Source: Hofstenia miamia
Taxonomy: Eukaryota; Xenacoelomorpha; Acoela; Hofsteniidae
Length of the DNA: 64,000 nt
NCBI GenBank assembly: GCA_900660155.1
Contig: CABFPE010000049.1
Span: 408,045-472,044 of the forward strand
Reading direction: 5' to 3'
The notes below the pieces were generated by a model, which saw nothing but the letters and a program-made list of their open reading frames with translations, was not told the DNA's origin and did not search any database. Positions 45,528 to 58,117 of the stretch are shown here, piece by piece (within the stretch, counting starts at the first letter, position 1; each line of letters opens with the position of its first letter). Both the position numbers and the translations under genes were made by a program.

Positions 45528-48500
45528 GTAATTTTTTCATCTAATTGTATATTTATAATAAGAGCCTGTATATACATGCGCATTTACACGTTTAACAAAC
45601 CAAGTTGAAAATAAGGTTTATTGGTTTTTAGCATTGTTAGATTAGAAATTTTAGTTTTTCAATACAATGCTAGCTTTAAAACCTTAGGGATTAATACAAG
45701 GGTTTGCTCGAGGAGGTGCTCAGGAGGGCTCAATCCACCTTGTTGAACTCGATTGGGGGCCCATCCACCTTGTTAAAGTTATGCTATGGTTTAGGGTGTT
45801 GTACTTTACTTGTTGAGAAATTATGCTTTTTAAAAATACAGTACTGAAATTTGGAGTCCCACTTGCAAATTTTTTGGGAGTCCAACTCTTCGTGATGAGG
45901 CCAATTTATACTAAGACTAAAATAATACGCAATTCTGGCTACATTAATGAATGCTTTCTATGTTTCTATCAATATATTTTGTATATTATTAAGTTATTAG
46001 CACAAAAGTGTTCAAACTTTAAATAGCAGAAAAATTCAATTAAAAATTAATCAATATCTCTTTAATCACTTAGGTTTTTTAACAAGAACTACTGCAAAAC
46101 TGTGAGCGCTCTTCTTAATAATCTTCATCTGATTATTAAGATCTATATGCATGCAAGTCTTCAGCATCGAATTCAGCCAAAATCTATAAAATTGACAATA
46201 GATTCTTGAAATTGTAAATGACAGAAATAGATTTCACTAAGAACATTTCAAATTTGGATACATTTAGACGTTTTAATAAGGGCAATAAGTCTATCCCCAC
46301 CAGAAGCTTTCGATTTTTCAACCTAATCTGCAAGTTTTTCTTTCCTTAAACAGGTTCTGCGAGGCAAATGATGGGAATGTGTCACTGAGTAAAAATTCCT
46401 AACATTCCACCAAATATGCATTTATTTAATAATTAATATGTCATTTAGTATGTAATTTTATAAAGTGACAGCAGTTAAGATGTCAAAAACAGTAAACGCT
46501 GTTAATAAGAACGGTTTGGTATACCAGTCAGCCCAAATAATCACTTTATCATAAAAATTTTTCATCATATATGTACAGATTTCGATCCGGTAATGAGCAT
46601 TACATGGCTATCAGATAAACGGAGGGCAGAGCAGCGACTCTCCTCCCGTCTTCCACAAATACTCCCATAAGAGATTGATTCTTTTTACAATTTTAAGAAG
46701 ATATTTTTTGAAATTTGTTTCATTTTTTTAATTTCAATTCTTGATACTTACTATCTATATTTCCCTTTGTATTCCAAGCTCTAGTAAAAGATAATATCTC
46801 AAGTTCGTTTCTCACAAATTTGGCCCCTTAACTTAAATCGGTTTTTGGCGCCCTGCATTATGTATAACTTCTTAATTTCAGAGTCACTGAATTAGAGAGT
46901 GCAGCTAATTTATATATAAGATTTTGAACTATGACTTACTTAATAATTTGAATAATTTTATCATGTGCAAACTATTCAAAACATCATCTTGACCCTGAAT
47001 ATTTAAATATACACTTCATGAGTATTTGTAATAAAAAATTTTTTACTACTAACAAAATATGAAATCGTGATATGAAGATGGAAGAAAATAAAAACCTAAT
47101 GAAAAATGAGGTATGCATCATCATGTTTAATAGTTGTTAGTGTCAATCTATTTGCTCAAAGTTGGGGTTTAAGTTGGTTTTGTAACAAATTTGTGTAGTT
47201 AATCTGGTCGACTGTCATGTCAAAAAACGGCTCCATAAATTTTTTGCCTTGAACTTCGTAATTTGGACATATCATTCCATTCCATGGTATAGGACATTTT
47301 GGAAGAAGATGCACTATAAAAAGCATAACTACATGCCATTGAGTCACTACATTAAGTGCGGTCTTATTTTCAATATCAGAAATATTTTGACACTATTTTT
47401 AAACATGACAAGATTTTCTTAAACAAAGAATGAATTAATCTACAGGACATGTATGTGGAATTATCCATCCATGAAGCACTGTTTTTCTAAGAAATTCTTG
47501 AAATACAGGTTTGCAGTATATATATTTAAGTGTTTCACTTTATAGATGAAGTTGGGTTTATCAGCTAATTCTTTTAAGTCATGCTGAATTTTCAAGCAAC
47601 ATTTAGATAATTTATGTTTATTTCTTATAAAACTGAAATAACTTTGTTAATTAAGATTGATTTAAAAAATATTATGAATTTTTTCAAAGTAATAAAAGTT
47701 AAATAGAATATTAAAACAAAGGTGCTTTCATTTTTAAAAAAAAATTTTTCTGTATATATTCATGAAGTATATTTATTAAATGTTTTAAAATACTTTAATT
47801 TAAATATATATATATATATATATTAAAATAGATGAATGCTTTTCTTTCTAATTACAATAAACTCATTTCCATTAAATATTTAACTATAAAATCTAAGAAA
47901 TAATTCCAAGAATTTCATTAATTGACACATAACATACTTATTAAGCTCACTTTCTGATTATAGAACTAAAATCTCAGTCAATTATGATGTATAATTATTT
48001 GCAAGGAATTTCATTTTTTCATTTCCCAAACTAGGTTTCTATTATATTATTGAAGCTTCAGTTTTGAATTTCAAGTTGCAGATTTCCTAGAAAGGTGTGG
48101 AAACGAAGGTATTGCTTACCTGGCCTAATCTAGATTCTGTTGCTTGCATTTCAATCTGAAATTCTAGCTTCAAATTTGCATAAAGCATCCAAATCCATTT
48201 CTAACAGGAAAAATAAACGAATGAACAAAAATTCCTGAAACTTCTAGATCTTTCTGAATTGACTAACATGATAAGAATAATAGTAAAAGAATAATTAAAA
48301 TTCAGAAAATTGTAGAATGTTCTAGCTTCACATTACTGCAAAACAATCTGTCTTTGACTTGAAAAAAATTACCAATGAACACAAAATTCCTGAAAGCTCT
48401 AGTAATTTACTAAGTCAAAATACTCTACCATGTTTAGAATAATAGAAAAATGCAATTATATTTTCAGAAAATAATAGAATGGTCTAGCTTCAAATTGGTA

Positions 48501-51500
48501 CAAAAGACAATAGATCATTAGCATTAAAAATTGAAAATGAACGTAAAATTCCTGAAAGCTCTAGATATTTTCTAAATCTAGTAAAACTACAGTACTTAGA
48601 ATAATATAACAATGAAAATTGAATTCCAGAAATTAATAGAATGTTCTTGATTACAATTGGCAAAAAAAGAAAAATTATTTTTGGCATGAAAAGTTGACCA
48701 ATGAACACAAAATTCCTGAAAGCTCTAAACACTTTCTAAATATAAGAAGACTACATTGCTTAGACAAATTGAACAATAAAAATATAATTCCAAAAATATA
48801 CAGACCATTCTAGCTTCAAATTGGCAGAAAGGCAATCTATTTTTAGCTTGAAAAGTTGACCAATGAACACAAAATTCATGACGTTCTGGAAGGCTCTGAA
48901 TTGAAATAGAATGCATTGCTTAAACAAATTGAACAATAAAAATATAATTCAAAAAAAATATACGGACCATTCTAGCTTTAAATATGCAGAAGGGCAATCT
49001 ATTTTTAGCTTGAAAAGTTGACCAATGAACACAAAATTCATGACGTTCTGGACGGCTCTGAATTGAAATAGAATGTATTGCTTAAGCAAATTGAACAATA
49101 AGAATATAATTCCAAAAATATACAGACCATTCTAGCTATAAATTGGCAGAAGGGCAATCTATTTTTAGCTTGAAAAGTTGACCAATGAACACAAAATTCA
49201 TGACGTTATGGAAGGCTCTGAATCAAAATAGAATGCATTACTTAAGCAAATTGAACAATAAAAATATAATTCCAAAAATATACAGACCATTCTAGCTATA
49301 AATTGGCAGAAGGGCAATCTATTTTTTAGCTTGAAAAGTTGACCAATGAACACAAAATTCTGACGTTTCTGGAGGCTCTGAATTGAAATAGAATGTATTG
49401 CTTAAGCAAATTGAACAATAAGAATATAATTCCAAAAATATACAGACCATTCTAGCTATAAATTGGCAGAAGGGCAATCTATTTTTAGCTTGAAAAGTTG
49501 ACCAATGAACACAAAATTCATGACGTTCTGGAAGGCTCTGAATTGAAATAGAATGTATTGCTTAAGCAAATTGAACAATAAGAATATAATTCCAAAAATA
49601 TACAGACCATTCTAGCTATAAATTGGCAGAAGGGCAATCTATTTTTAGCTTGAAAAGTTTACAAATGAACACAAAATTCATGAAGGCCTTAGTGCAGTAC
49701 TTAGAATAATGGAAAATGAAAATTGAGTTCCAGAAATGTATACAATGTTCTAGCTACAAATTGGCATTAATTAAAATCTATTGTTAGCATGAGAAATTTT
49801 CCAATGAACATAAAATTTCTCAAAGTTTTAATCAGTTCTGAATCTAATTAGTCTGAAATGTTTTGCGATAATATAGCAATTGAAATATAATTCCATAAGT
49901 GATTAGAACATTCTGGCTTAAATTTGCAGAAATACAATCTCTCATTAGCATTAAAAATTGACCAGTGAACATAAAATTCCAAAAAGCTCTACACATTTTC
50001 TAAATTTAAATAGACTACCATGTTTAGAATATTAGAACAATGAAAATATAATTCCAGAAATGTATAGAATTTTCTAGCTTCAAATTGGGACAAAAGACAA
50101 TTTATTTTTTCATGAAAAATTAACCAATGAACATAAAATTCCTGAAAGCATTTGACAGTTCTGAATCTAAATAGCCTGTAATGTTTAGACTAATAGAACA
50201 ATGAAAATAATAATCCAGACATTTATAGAATGTCCTAGCTTCAAATCGGCTCAAAGTTTGTTAAAAAAACTTAGCATAACCGCGTTTCTCGAAATTTTGC
50301 AGAGTAGTTTTTCTTTATACTACCTACTGCCATTGTAAAAATATTTAAGTTCGAGTGAATACAGCGGGACCAATTGCCAAAACTTAAGAAAAAATGGGAT
50401 TCTCGCTAAAGGCCCTTTAAGTAGAAAATGCATCTTTGACTTAATTACCTACTACAAAGGTAATATATAGGGCACTGGAAGTGGGATGTCAAGGGTGGCA
50501 TTTGCCACTCCAATATTTCAATTTAATTTACTGACTAGCACTCAGAGACAATAATAAAACACACATTTTATCAACATAATTGAAGCATACAAAATATTTT
50601 TCTTGGAGTAGAGATTCTGATAAACAATGAATAATGGTTTGTTTCTGTTTCTATGCTTATGTTTAAAAATTACCAACTAAATATAAAAAAAGTTCTCCAT
50701 TATATTTTTGATAGTATGTTAACATGAAATGCTGTGACTTTTTGTGAATCCAGTGGTAAATAGACATATTGAGCAATGTTTGTTAGATGAAAAGCTTTAT
50801 CATCTTCATTACTAGATTCTTCTATGATTTTAGGGTTTCAAGCAGAGATGGAAATATGGCGGACAGTTGGGAGCGGGTATGAGGCAAGATTTTTCTAAAC
50901 TGGTTACTCATGGGCCTAAAATAAGGCAAAAACACTATTGAGTTTAAAAAACTGAACGGAAAAATTGTCAATTTTTGACATTATAAAACTATTTTTCTTA
51001 CATCAAAGTTCTCTGCTTGAAAAAATTTTGTCGAATTTTAAAAAATCAATTACCATGCATTTCTCATTCTTGGTGAAATCTGATTCTATTCAATGATACT
51101 AATAAGATCTAATTTATCTGATTTGTCATCAATAGGCTTTGCTATTACACTGGAAATTATGCAATTAACCTTGTATAAATATACTGCATAAAATATTACC
51201 CGTAGAGTTAAATTTAATTACATTTTGCTATTACTAATGTTTTTAAAATGTATTGTCATCACATTTGTTATTAAATTCCTATTGGTAGCAATAGTATAGA
51301 TGGCATTAAAAAATGATTCTGTATCTTCTAAAAAGTAAGGATTCAAAATATTTGGCAGTTGTGGTGTAGTGTAGTGTTGCGAAAATTTCCATAGAGCAAA
51401 TATGGGGTAATAATATATCACAAGTCGTTTTTGGAGCAGACATTTTTGGTTTGGCCACATTCTCACGAGAGAAAATAAAGCTTGGGCAATATGAGGCAGA

Positions 51501-53226
51501 AGTCAGCAGGTGGAAATCGGCAAGGCATAAAGTCTGTAAGGCGGGGAAATTCACAAAAATCTTCCATCTCTGGCTTCAAGTAAAAAGTTTGAAGCAGTGT
51601 CTAATAATACTATTTCTCCTGGCACAAGGTTAGTCTCGATTCGTGAGATAACTTGCATTGAATTGACAATCTCTACAAAACACAGCTTAACAAAAAGTTG
51701 GTTGTCTTGATTTTTTAATGTTTCTAGACTAAATCGATGTTGCCAATTCCAAAAATACTAATTATTTGACGTATCATTATCATTCTTACTGTTGATGAAT
51801 GATTGCAATTACTATTGATTTGAAAATTCAATCCTTAAAAAACTCAGCCAATACTTGTTGTGTTAATTTGCTTAGTTTATGTTTTTCCATTGTAATTTTG
51901 AATTACATTGCGAAAGGTGGTCTAATACGTAATTTTATAAGGAAAATGTGATGTTTTCCCAGTAATTTTTGTTGAAGAATCACTCATAACTTTTTTTCAG
52001 ACAATGATATAATTAATTATTAACATGTTAAAAATCAGGAGCATTGATTTAGTCTAGAAACATTGAAAAATAGAGACAACAATGAGAAAATTTAAATTTT
52101 GTTAAAGTGTGAATCAGTGCATCTCAAAAGGCATTCATTTCTAGATTAATAAAATTGTTGGATGGACCATTTTTTATTAAAATATTAACATATTCATATA
52201 ATTAAGATAATGATAATTATTGTATGTATTTTTAAATTATGTAAAGAATTCTAAGGGTATGAAATGCTTAGTTGCTAAGCTTGTTTCAAAAGTGATAAAA
52301 GTACCAAATCGTTAACCTGGCCTAAAGTAAAAATATTCTAAAAATATATAGGCAAGTAAGCTCAGGAGGTTTTGCCCCCCCCTCAATGTTGAGTTTTTTC
52401 CTTCCCCTCTGCATGAATGTAGGCTTTTTGCAGATATTTATATCATGTACAACAAATATTTTCTAGTTTGATAACTTCTATGTATTCTGCCATGTCTTTC
52501 TCAATCAGGCAATAATCACCAAAAAAATCGAATTTGTTCAGGGGAAATAGCATGAAAAATGAAGCGGCAAGTATTTTAGTTGACAATATTTGGAAGCAAA
52601 TCATCACGTCCAAATTCAAAAAAATTGAAGTTAAGAACATGAGACCAGTTCTAATATATCTAATCATCTAATTAAGTGCGGACTAAATTTTGAAACAAAC
52701 ATATTACATCAGACATCAAGATCAAGTAATTTAAAAATTATTGAGAGTATTTTTATAAAATCCTTGCAACCAAGTTTAAAAACAAAAGAAGACTATATTT
52801 ATAAATTAAACATGCCACTTTTTAAAATTTAAAAAATTATAATTATTATTGTAAAATCTAGTAAATTTAGAGGGAATAATTTGTAAAACTGACGATGACT
52901 TTGTAAGTCGAAATATATCTGCATGTTCTTATTAAGGTTAATATTTGGAAGAATGCATATAAACGCTAATCCTCTTCTGTTAAACTGAAGAAATCCTGTG
53001 TGGATTCGGTTCAATGATTTATTGTGCGTGAAGCCAGTTTTGCTTGTAGGAATGTTGCATTACCAATATATACTGACACGACACACCCCTATGTAAAACA
53101 TGTATACATTATATAAATGATATTTTACTAAGACTTAGCATATTATGAAAGATTTATTCCGCAAAAATGTTTCGCTACATACGTATAGCTATACGTATGT
53201 AGCGAAACATGTTTGCGGAATAAATC

Positions 53227-53294
<68 letters not shown>

Positions 53295-54768
53295 ACTCTA
53301 AATTGAAAATAACTAATTTAAGTAAATTGATTTCAGCACACCTTCACATAAATATTTATCTTATTTAACTCTTTCACTGCAAAATTTGACTTTAGTCACA
53401 CGGCCAACATTATGTCTGACTGCGAAATTCGACTTCAGTCCACATGTTTTTTTCTAATAAAATGTCCAAAATCTGGTGTAATTCAATGAATTCTGTATAA
53501 TAAAGTGTTTTTTAAGAAAAATTTGACTTTCATTTTTTTGTGTCAAAATGACATTTTTTGAGAATTTCTGAAAATTCATGAAACGCGGTGAAAGGGTTAA
53601 TACACTTATCTCGCAACGTAATATCGGAAAGCACGTCCATTGTCTTGATCATTCATACCACATCCAAAGCAACTTCACTATTATCTATCCTTGACAACAC
53701 AATAGCAACTGCATTTACATCCGATAATTAATTCAGATGAAGGAATTAATAATCTAGGAAAATATTATTTTAGGTATTCAAAGAAATGTTTTTCCAGGAG
53801 TGAGCGTTGTAACGATTATGAGTTTTGCGGAAACTATGAAGTGATTGACGACACAGACGAAACCTACTGTTGTGCTGGTGCAAAAATTAACGAGACATGT
53901 TTTGAAAAACGTAGAAAGACCTGCATTATTGGAAATGATCAGATCTGTGACGATGTTACTGATTGTTTTTCTGGATTGGACGAAGATCCCAGTAGTGGTT
54001 GCATACAATCCACGCTTTCTTGTGATGCGGAACATACATATGATTTGGAAGCACAGGCTTACAGTGAAGTAAAGATTTAATATATCTATGAATAAAATAC
54101 ATGTAAAGGACATGGAAATATTGAACCACTCAAAAAACAAATATCTATTTTGAATAGTATCATGGTCTGCGAACTTTATATCAAGCCTGTATAGATGCCG
54201 TTTTGTGCTGACGAATAGTTTGAGGTTGAATTATTCTTCAAATGAATCTGTGTAACGTCAAGCACTTGCTAATCTTAATAGGCTCACTTTTTCTCATGCC
54301 ACTAAAGAGGAAAATAATAATTTCTATATATGATATGTTTTAAGCAGTCAAATTTCTTATTGTGCTGATACTTTGTTATTTGCTAGGTATTGAAGAATTG
54401 AACTGTCAATTTTATGATCAATTGACCAAATTTTAAATCGATAGAAGCAACCTCAAAAAAAACATATCAATCCTTTTGCTTCATGGAGTCATATTGATTG
54501 AAAACTGTGAAATGATTAGTGCTGTCTTTGCAATGTCATAACCAGTTAAAGCAAGCGAATTGATTAATTTTTTCCATTTAAACAAATTTTTAAAATCATC
54601 TCATATTGAAAAAAACTTATCGTTTTAAATTTTTTAGGAATTTAAACTTACTAACATATTAAAGAGCTGAACCCTAAACTGTCAATTGTAACTTTTAAGT
54701 ATCAGATGTTTTTGTCCAATTTGGATAAATCTATGGGTATGCGTGTTTCCCAATATTAACTTTTTTCA

Positions 54769-54806
<38 letters not shown>

Positions 54807-54995
54807 AATTTTTTTCAAAATTATATTTATAATTTATGTTTTTGTACCCTAAGCTGTCTATTACATCTATAAGGAAAAAAGTCAGCATGTCCACATTTTC
54901 AAACCTATTTGGAAATACTAGGATAGTGATACATATATGAGCAGGGACGTATGTAGGTTTTACCGGAAGGTGGGGCCAATTATATTTTGTGTAGN

Positions 54996-55029
<34 letters not shown>

Positions 55030-58000
55030 TGTCTTATTTTGATGAATACACGTTTTTGGGACAATATGTATCAATTTTGTACAATACTTATGCTGACACA
55101 TGACTTCTGCTGATGAGTTTTAATGACCTCTATCATAATGCCTACAAAATTGCAAAAATTCCCACTGAAATAACTTGGAGACATGTATTTTGGTGAATTT
55201 CATTAGCTATTTTTTATTAATCGTTCTTGATTTTCTTCTAGGACAACATAAGTCATACACAAACATCACGTCAGCATTAGTAATGAAAACGAGCAAAATA
55301 TTTGGAGTGCAGCACAAGTGATGATGGGTACGATTGTGTGTGTGGAATTTTCAAAGTACATTCTGCAATATTTACAAACCGCATTTTTACGTAATCTGAG
55401 CGAAAAGATTTTGTCAAACCGCTCTAGTTCCACATATTTTATCAACGGAATTTGGAAATAAATTTCTGAACTCCAGAGTTTCATGAATATAAACCAGAAA
55501 GCAATCAAACTCAGACGGAACTTTTAGTTTATTGCAATTTAACATCGGATTTATTCTGCAGTGGTGCTATATTATTTTCCTAAATTTATAGTTCACAAAG
55601 CAAAATTTTATTTAATAAAGTTAAATATTTTCAAATTTAATTTTAGGATCCATTATCCTTGGAGTACTACATGAACTATATTGATCGTAAAGCAACCAAA
55701 ACTGTGTGCAAACTTCCCAATTGGAGAGACATTTTTGAGTCTAAAAGATATCAATATCAGTCCATGACAAAAACGTCGTTTTTCGCAATGAATTTAACAA
55801 ATGCTACAATTTGCATACTTGGAATACTATTTGGATTACCAGCAAATATCTTGCTACTGTTTTTCCTGATACATGAAGTATTTAAAAATCACAACTTCAA
55901 TTTTCTATTCATTTTTGTTGGCACAATTATTGATGTAATCAATCTTCTGGTTCGATTAATCATACTTTCTTGTGAAATAATTTCTCCTAAATTGATCTTC
56001 GGAGAATTGACATACACGACACACACAGCCGAACGTAATCCTCCAGAATATTTTTACATATGTAGAATCATAAACTTTATTAGAGCATTCAATCAATTTC
56101 TATCTCCCATGTTACTGGTCACGATAGCCATTGAGCGTTTGGTAATTTCATGCTTTCCTTTAAAAACGAATGTTATTTTAACTAAAATAAATCGCTTAGC
56201 AATTGCTATTGTTTTACTGGTTATAACGACAGCAGTAGGTGTTTGGTACACGTTCGAGGCTAAGTGGGACTTCATGAACCATAGCTCCATCTGGGTCGAT
56301 ACTTCAATACATTGTGTATTTGGAATTTTGCCTATCTACATGACTAGCACGGACGGACAACGTAACGATCTGCCGCCACTGTATTTCATAGCGGGAAACA
56401 GGTTTCTAAACTATATAATTGAAATTATCTTCACAATTATTATGCCTGTTTTTATGCAATTGATGTTTTATGGAATAATCTACAGTTCGAAATCGAAAAG
56501 TACGCTTGTGACTGCAGCAAAGAAACGATTTACACTCGTTTGTTTGATTGGAAGTTTAATATATTTTTTTCTGAGCATTCCTTTAATATATGCCAAAGCA
56601 GTTGGGATTTTACATAGCTTTCGTGTAGCTTGGACGTATGAGATTGCTGACCGAACAGGTTGTGCAACTTGTCTACAGGCGTACAATACAAAATCACACT
56701 TTTGGAGCACAAGTGGAGAGGCAAACCAAAAGAGCTCATTCAAGTAAATTTTTTGTAGTTTGATGATTTTTGTCCTATTAGCTGAAGCTTGCCTGTATTT
56801 AGTGAATATATTAAAATCTGAACAATTGTAGGAAAANNNNNNNNNNNNNNNNNNNNNAGCTCATTCAAGTAAATTTTTTGTAGTTTGATGATTTTTGTCC
56901 TATTAGCTGAAGCTTGCCTGTATTTAGTGAATATATTAAAATCTGAACAATTGTAGGAAAATGTATATTGACCATTTGCATATTGATGATGGGGTGTCAA
57001 TTATCAAGCCATTCTAAATGAGGTTTGCAGATACGGAAGAAGGATTTTCTCCTCTTATCGAAAGGATTAGGAGATACTAATACAAATCTTTGCATAAATC
57101 TTCATTTTAGCATATTAATTTTCAATGATCAGAAATGTGATGTCACCCAAGTTTAAATTTTTGGATGTTTTTGAAATCAATTCGATATTGTTTTTAATGA
57201 TTGTAGTTCAATTTTTGCTTACTTCACTTACTTTTTCATAACTAAAAATTAGATTAGAAAAAGAAAAATCTATATTCAGAAATTGTTTTAACAATAAATA
57301 GAAATACTGATTATAAGAAATATCTACAATTTTTTGAGTAATAATTAAAAGTTGATTGAGAGTAAGTTAGAAGGAAATCTTTTCATGTTTAATAGAATTG
57401 TATTTTAGTTGTGTCCAATTTTCCTCATAAAATTCTTTTCTTTTATTCTCAGTGCATTTTAAAAATATTGTAAAACATGCTTACATACTTCAAATCAGTA
57501 GAAAGAAGTTAGCATTTGCACTTAGCAAAAACGAAATCGATGTTAGTGGGTCGCACAGATCGATTCATGTCAAAGTGGTGGTAAGTCAAACCTTCAAACC
57601 GCAAAAAAAATTTAAACTTTCTATATGTTGCTATTTGTTTAAGATTATTCGTTATCAATTTTAATATTTTACATTTTTGTTCTATGTAATTAGTAATGAC
57701 CTTAGCAAAATCTTCACACTTGGCATATTTATGCATTGCTAACTATAAGCCAATTAAAAAAATTATTCATATAATAATGATTTCGATTATTTTAGGGTTT
57801 CTGTTTATGAACGCTATATTAATTTCAAACACTGACAGACATTTACCCCAAGACCCGTTGCCACCTCCTCACTTTCCGACAGCACTGTTTCAAATACCTG
57901 ACATACGAAATAATTTTTTGTTAATATTTTTGTATTAAAACCTTATTATAGCGTGTTTAGAGGAGACTTCCATTATCTCAATGATTTTGAAAGATATTTG

Positions 58001-58117
58001 ATTAGAGTTTCGGAATCAATTTTCCTTGCTATCAGCATTGTGAATCCCTTCATTTATCTCTGTTTATTTAAATGGAAGAAAATATTCCAAAGGATAAAAG
58101 ATATGCGAAAGAAATAA
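45080..58117 (+). CDS. LDLa-repeat G protein-coupled receptor, multi-exon
   Basis: Four exons (45080-45527, 53774-54068, 55647-56743 or -56635, 57952-58117) encode about 590-630 residues: extracellular LDLa modules followed by a rhodopsin-like 7TM domain. Introns have GT-AG ends, and phases agree at each junction (2, 0, 2). The LDLa part binds Ca2+ in known families and often contacts ligand; the 7TM part would signal through G proteins at the plasma membrane. Known LDLa receptors (RXFP1/2, snail GRL101) also have leucine-rich repeats, and none are seen here, although unseen exons cannot be excluded. The N-terminus is uncertain: upstream exons may exist, or 45031 may be the start. The ligand is unknown. 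Large introns hold satellites and transposons. The exons look open and conserved in motif, so the gene is probably functional. Confidence 0.8.
45528..48059. other. Intron sequence without recognised element
   Basis: First part of the roughly 8.2-kb intron. A 63-codon minus-strand open stretch at 47156-47347 has no recognised motif. A (TA)n run is at 47803-47822. Confidence 0.45.
48060..50250. repeat. About 160-bp tandem repeat array within the GPCR intron
   Basis: The motif CCAATGAACACAAAATTC (or CATAAAATTCCTGAAAG variants) recurs near 48217, 48372, 48537, 48698, 48858, 49020, 49180, 49341, 49500, 49660, 49800, 49960 and 50123, a period of about 155-165 bp. The accompanying blocks are TTCTAGCTTCAAATTGG and ATAATTCCAAAAATATACAG. 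Central units (about 48.85-49.7 kb) are very alike, while outer units are diverged, the expected pattern of an array homogenised from the middle by unequal exchange. Confidence 0.92.
50265..50470 (+). repeat. Dispersed repeat with CCCGCTAAATG-type motifs, copy 2
   Basis: Matches 34967-35250 in block order (AACCGCGTTTC, TTTTGCAGAGTAGT, CTACTGCCATTGTAAAAATA, GTTCGAGTGAATACAGCGGG, GGGATTCTCGCTAAAGGC). More diverged than copy 1. It lies directly after the 160-bp array. Confidence 0.65.
50843..51572. mobile_element. 730-bp non-autonomous hAT-type element
   Basis: The ends are CAGAGATGGAA and TTCCATCTCTG, the same tips as the 185-bp MITE at 22246. An imperfect 8-bp target duplication flanks it: GTTTCAAG (50835-50842) and GCTTCAAG (51573-51580). 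The interior has no convincing transposase, and small open stretches there are taken as non-coding. The 1-bp mismatch in the duplication suggests an older insertion than the MITE. Confidence 0.8.
51581..53144. other. Intron sequence without recognised element
   Basis: AT-rich intron; nothing recognised. Confidence 0.45.
53145..53232. repeat. 88-bp near-perfect palindrome
   Basis: Left arm 53145-53188 (starting ATGAAAGATTTATTCCGC) and right arm 53189-53232 are reverse complements with one mismatch and no loop (centre TATAGCTATA). It is followed at once by (AT)n and (AG)n. Confidence 0.95.
53231..53293. repeat. Compound AT/AG microsatellite
   Basis: (AT)15 at 53231-53260 continues as (AG)n to about 53293 with a few interruptions. 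Confidence 0.95.
53774..54068 (+). CDS. GPCR gene, exon with LDLa modules 3-4
   Basis: The acceptor TTATTTTAG precedes GTATTC. The first bases complete the Lys codon split by the previous exon, and the added YSKKCFSR supplies the Cys needed for a full module (TCK...KKC...RC...FC...DDTDETYC). A second in-phase acceptor 24 bp downstream (TTTTTCCAG) would drop that Cys. The next module is TCFEKRRKTC...CDDVTDC...LDEDPSSGC. The donor is TGAA|GTAAAG, phase 0. Confidence 0.8.
54773..55026. repeat. Two TA microsatellites, one with an N
   Basis: (TA)n runs are at 54773-54802 and 54996-55026, the second preceded by a single N at 54995. Both are in the GPCR intron. Confidence 0.9.
55647..56743 (+). CDS. 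GPCR gene, exon with TM1 to TM6
   Basis: The acceptor AATTTTAG joins in phase 0 and starts DPLSLEYYMNYID. TM1 has GLPANILLLFFLI (the GN-type motif). TM2 lies around FIFVGTIIDVINLL, with the conserved Asp position. The ECL1/TM3 Cys is in YICRIINF. TM3 ends IAIERLVISCFPL (ERL in place of DRY). The ECL2 Cys is in SIHCVFG. TM5 has IIMPVFMQLMFYGIIY. TM6 follows a short third loop (AAKKRF) and has FFLSIPLIY in place of the CWxP box. Two donors give the same phase: AC|GTATGA at 56635/56636 and AA|GTAAAT at 56743/56744. The first gives a normal short ECL3, and the second adds about 36 residues. Confidence 0.85.
56733..56961. repeat. 104-bp segment present twice around a 21-N gap
   Basis: 56733-56836 and 56858-56961 appear identical and flank 21 Ns (56837-56857). 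Most likely overlapping contig ends that were not merged. It duplicates the distal donor of the TM1-6 exon. Confidence 0.9.
57952..58117 (+). CDS. GPCR gene, last exon with TM7 and short tail
   Basis: The acceptor CCTTATTATAG precedes C|GTG TTT; the first base completes the codon left by either donor of the previous exon. It reads VFRGDFHYLNDFERYLIRVS, then TM7 IFLAISIVNPFIYLCLF with the NPxxY motif, then a short basic helix-8-like tail (KWKKIFQRIKDMRKK) and a stop at 58115. An open stretch at about 57796-57913 after another TTTTAG could be an extra exon, but it has no clear donor. Confidence 0.8.

Noticed and set aside
53841-54072. Alternative overlapping frame in the second LDLa exon
   Set aside because: It lacks the LDLa Cys/Asp pattern, and the accepted frame fits splice phase.
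57796-57913. Extra receptor exon between TM6 and TM7
   Set aside because: It has an acceptor-like TTTTAG but no convincing donor, and the flanking exons already join in phase without it.
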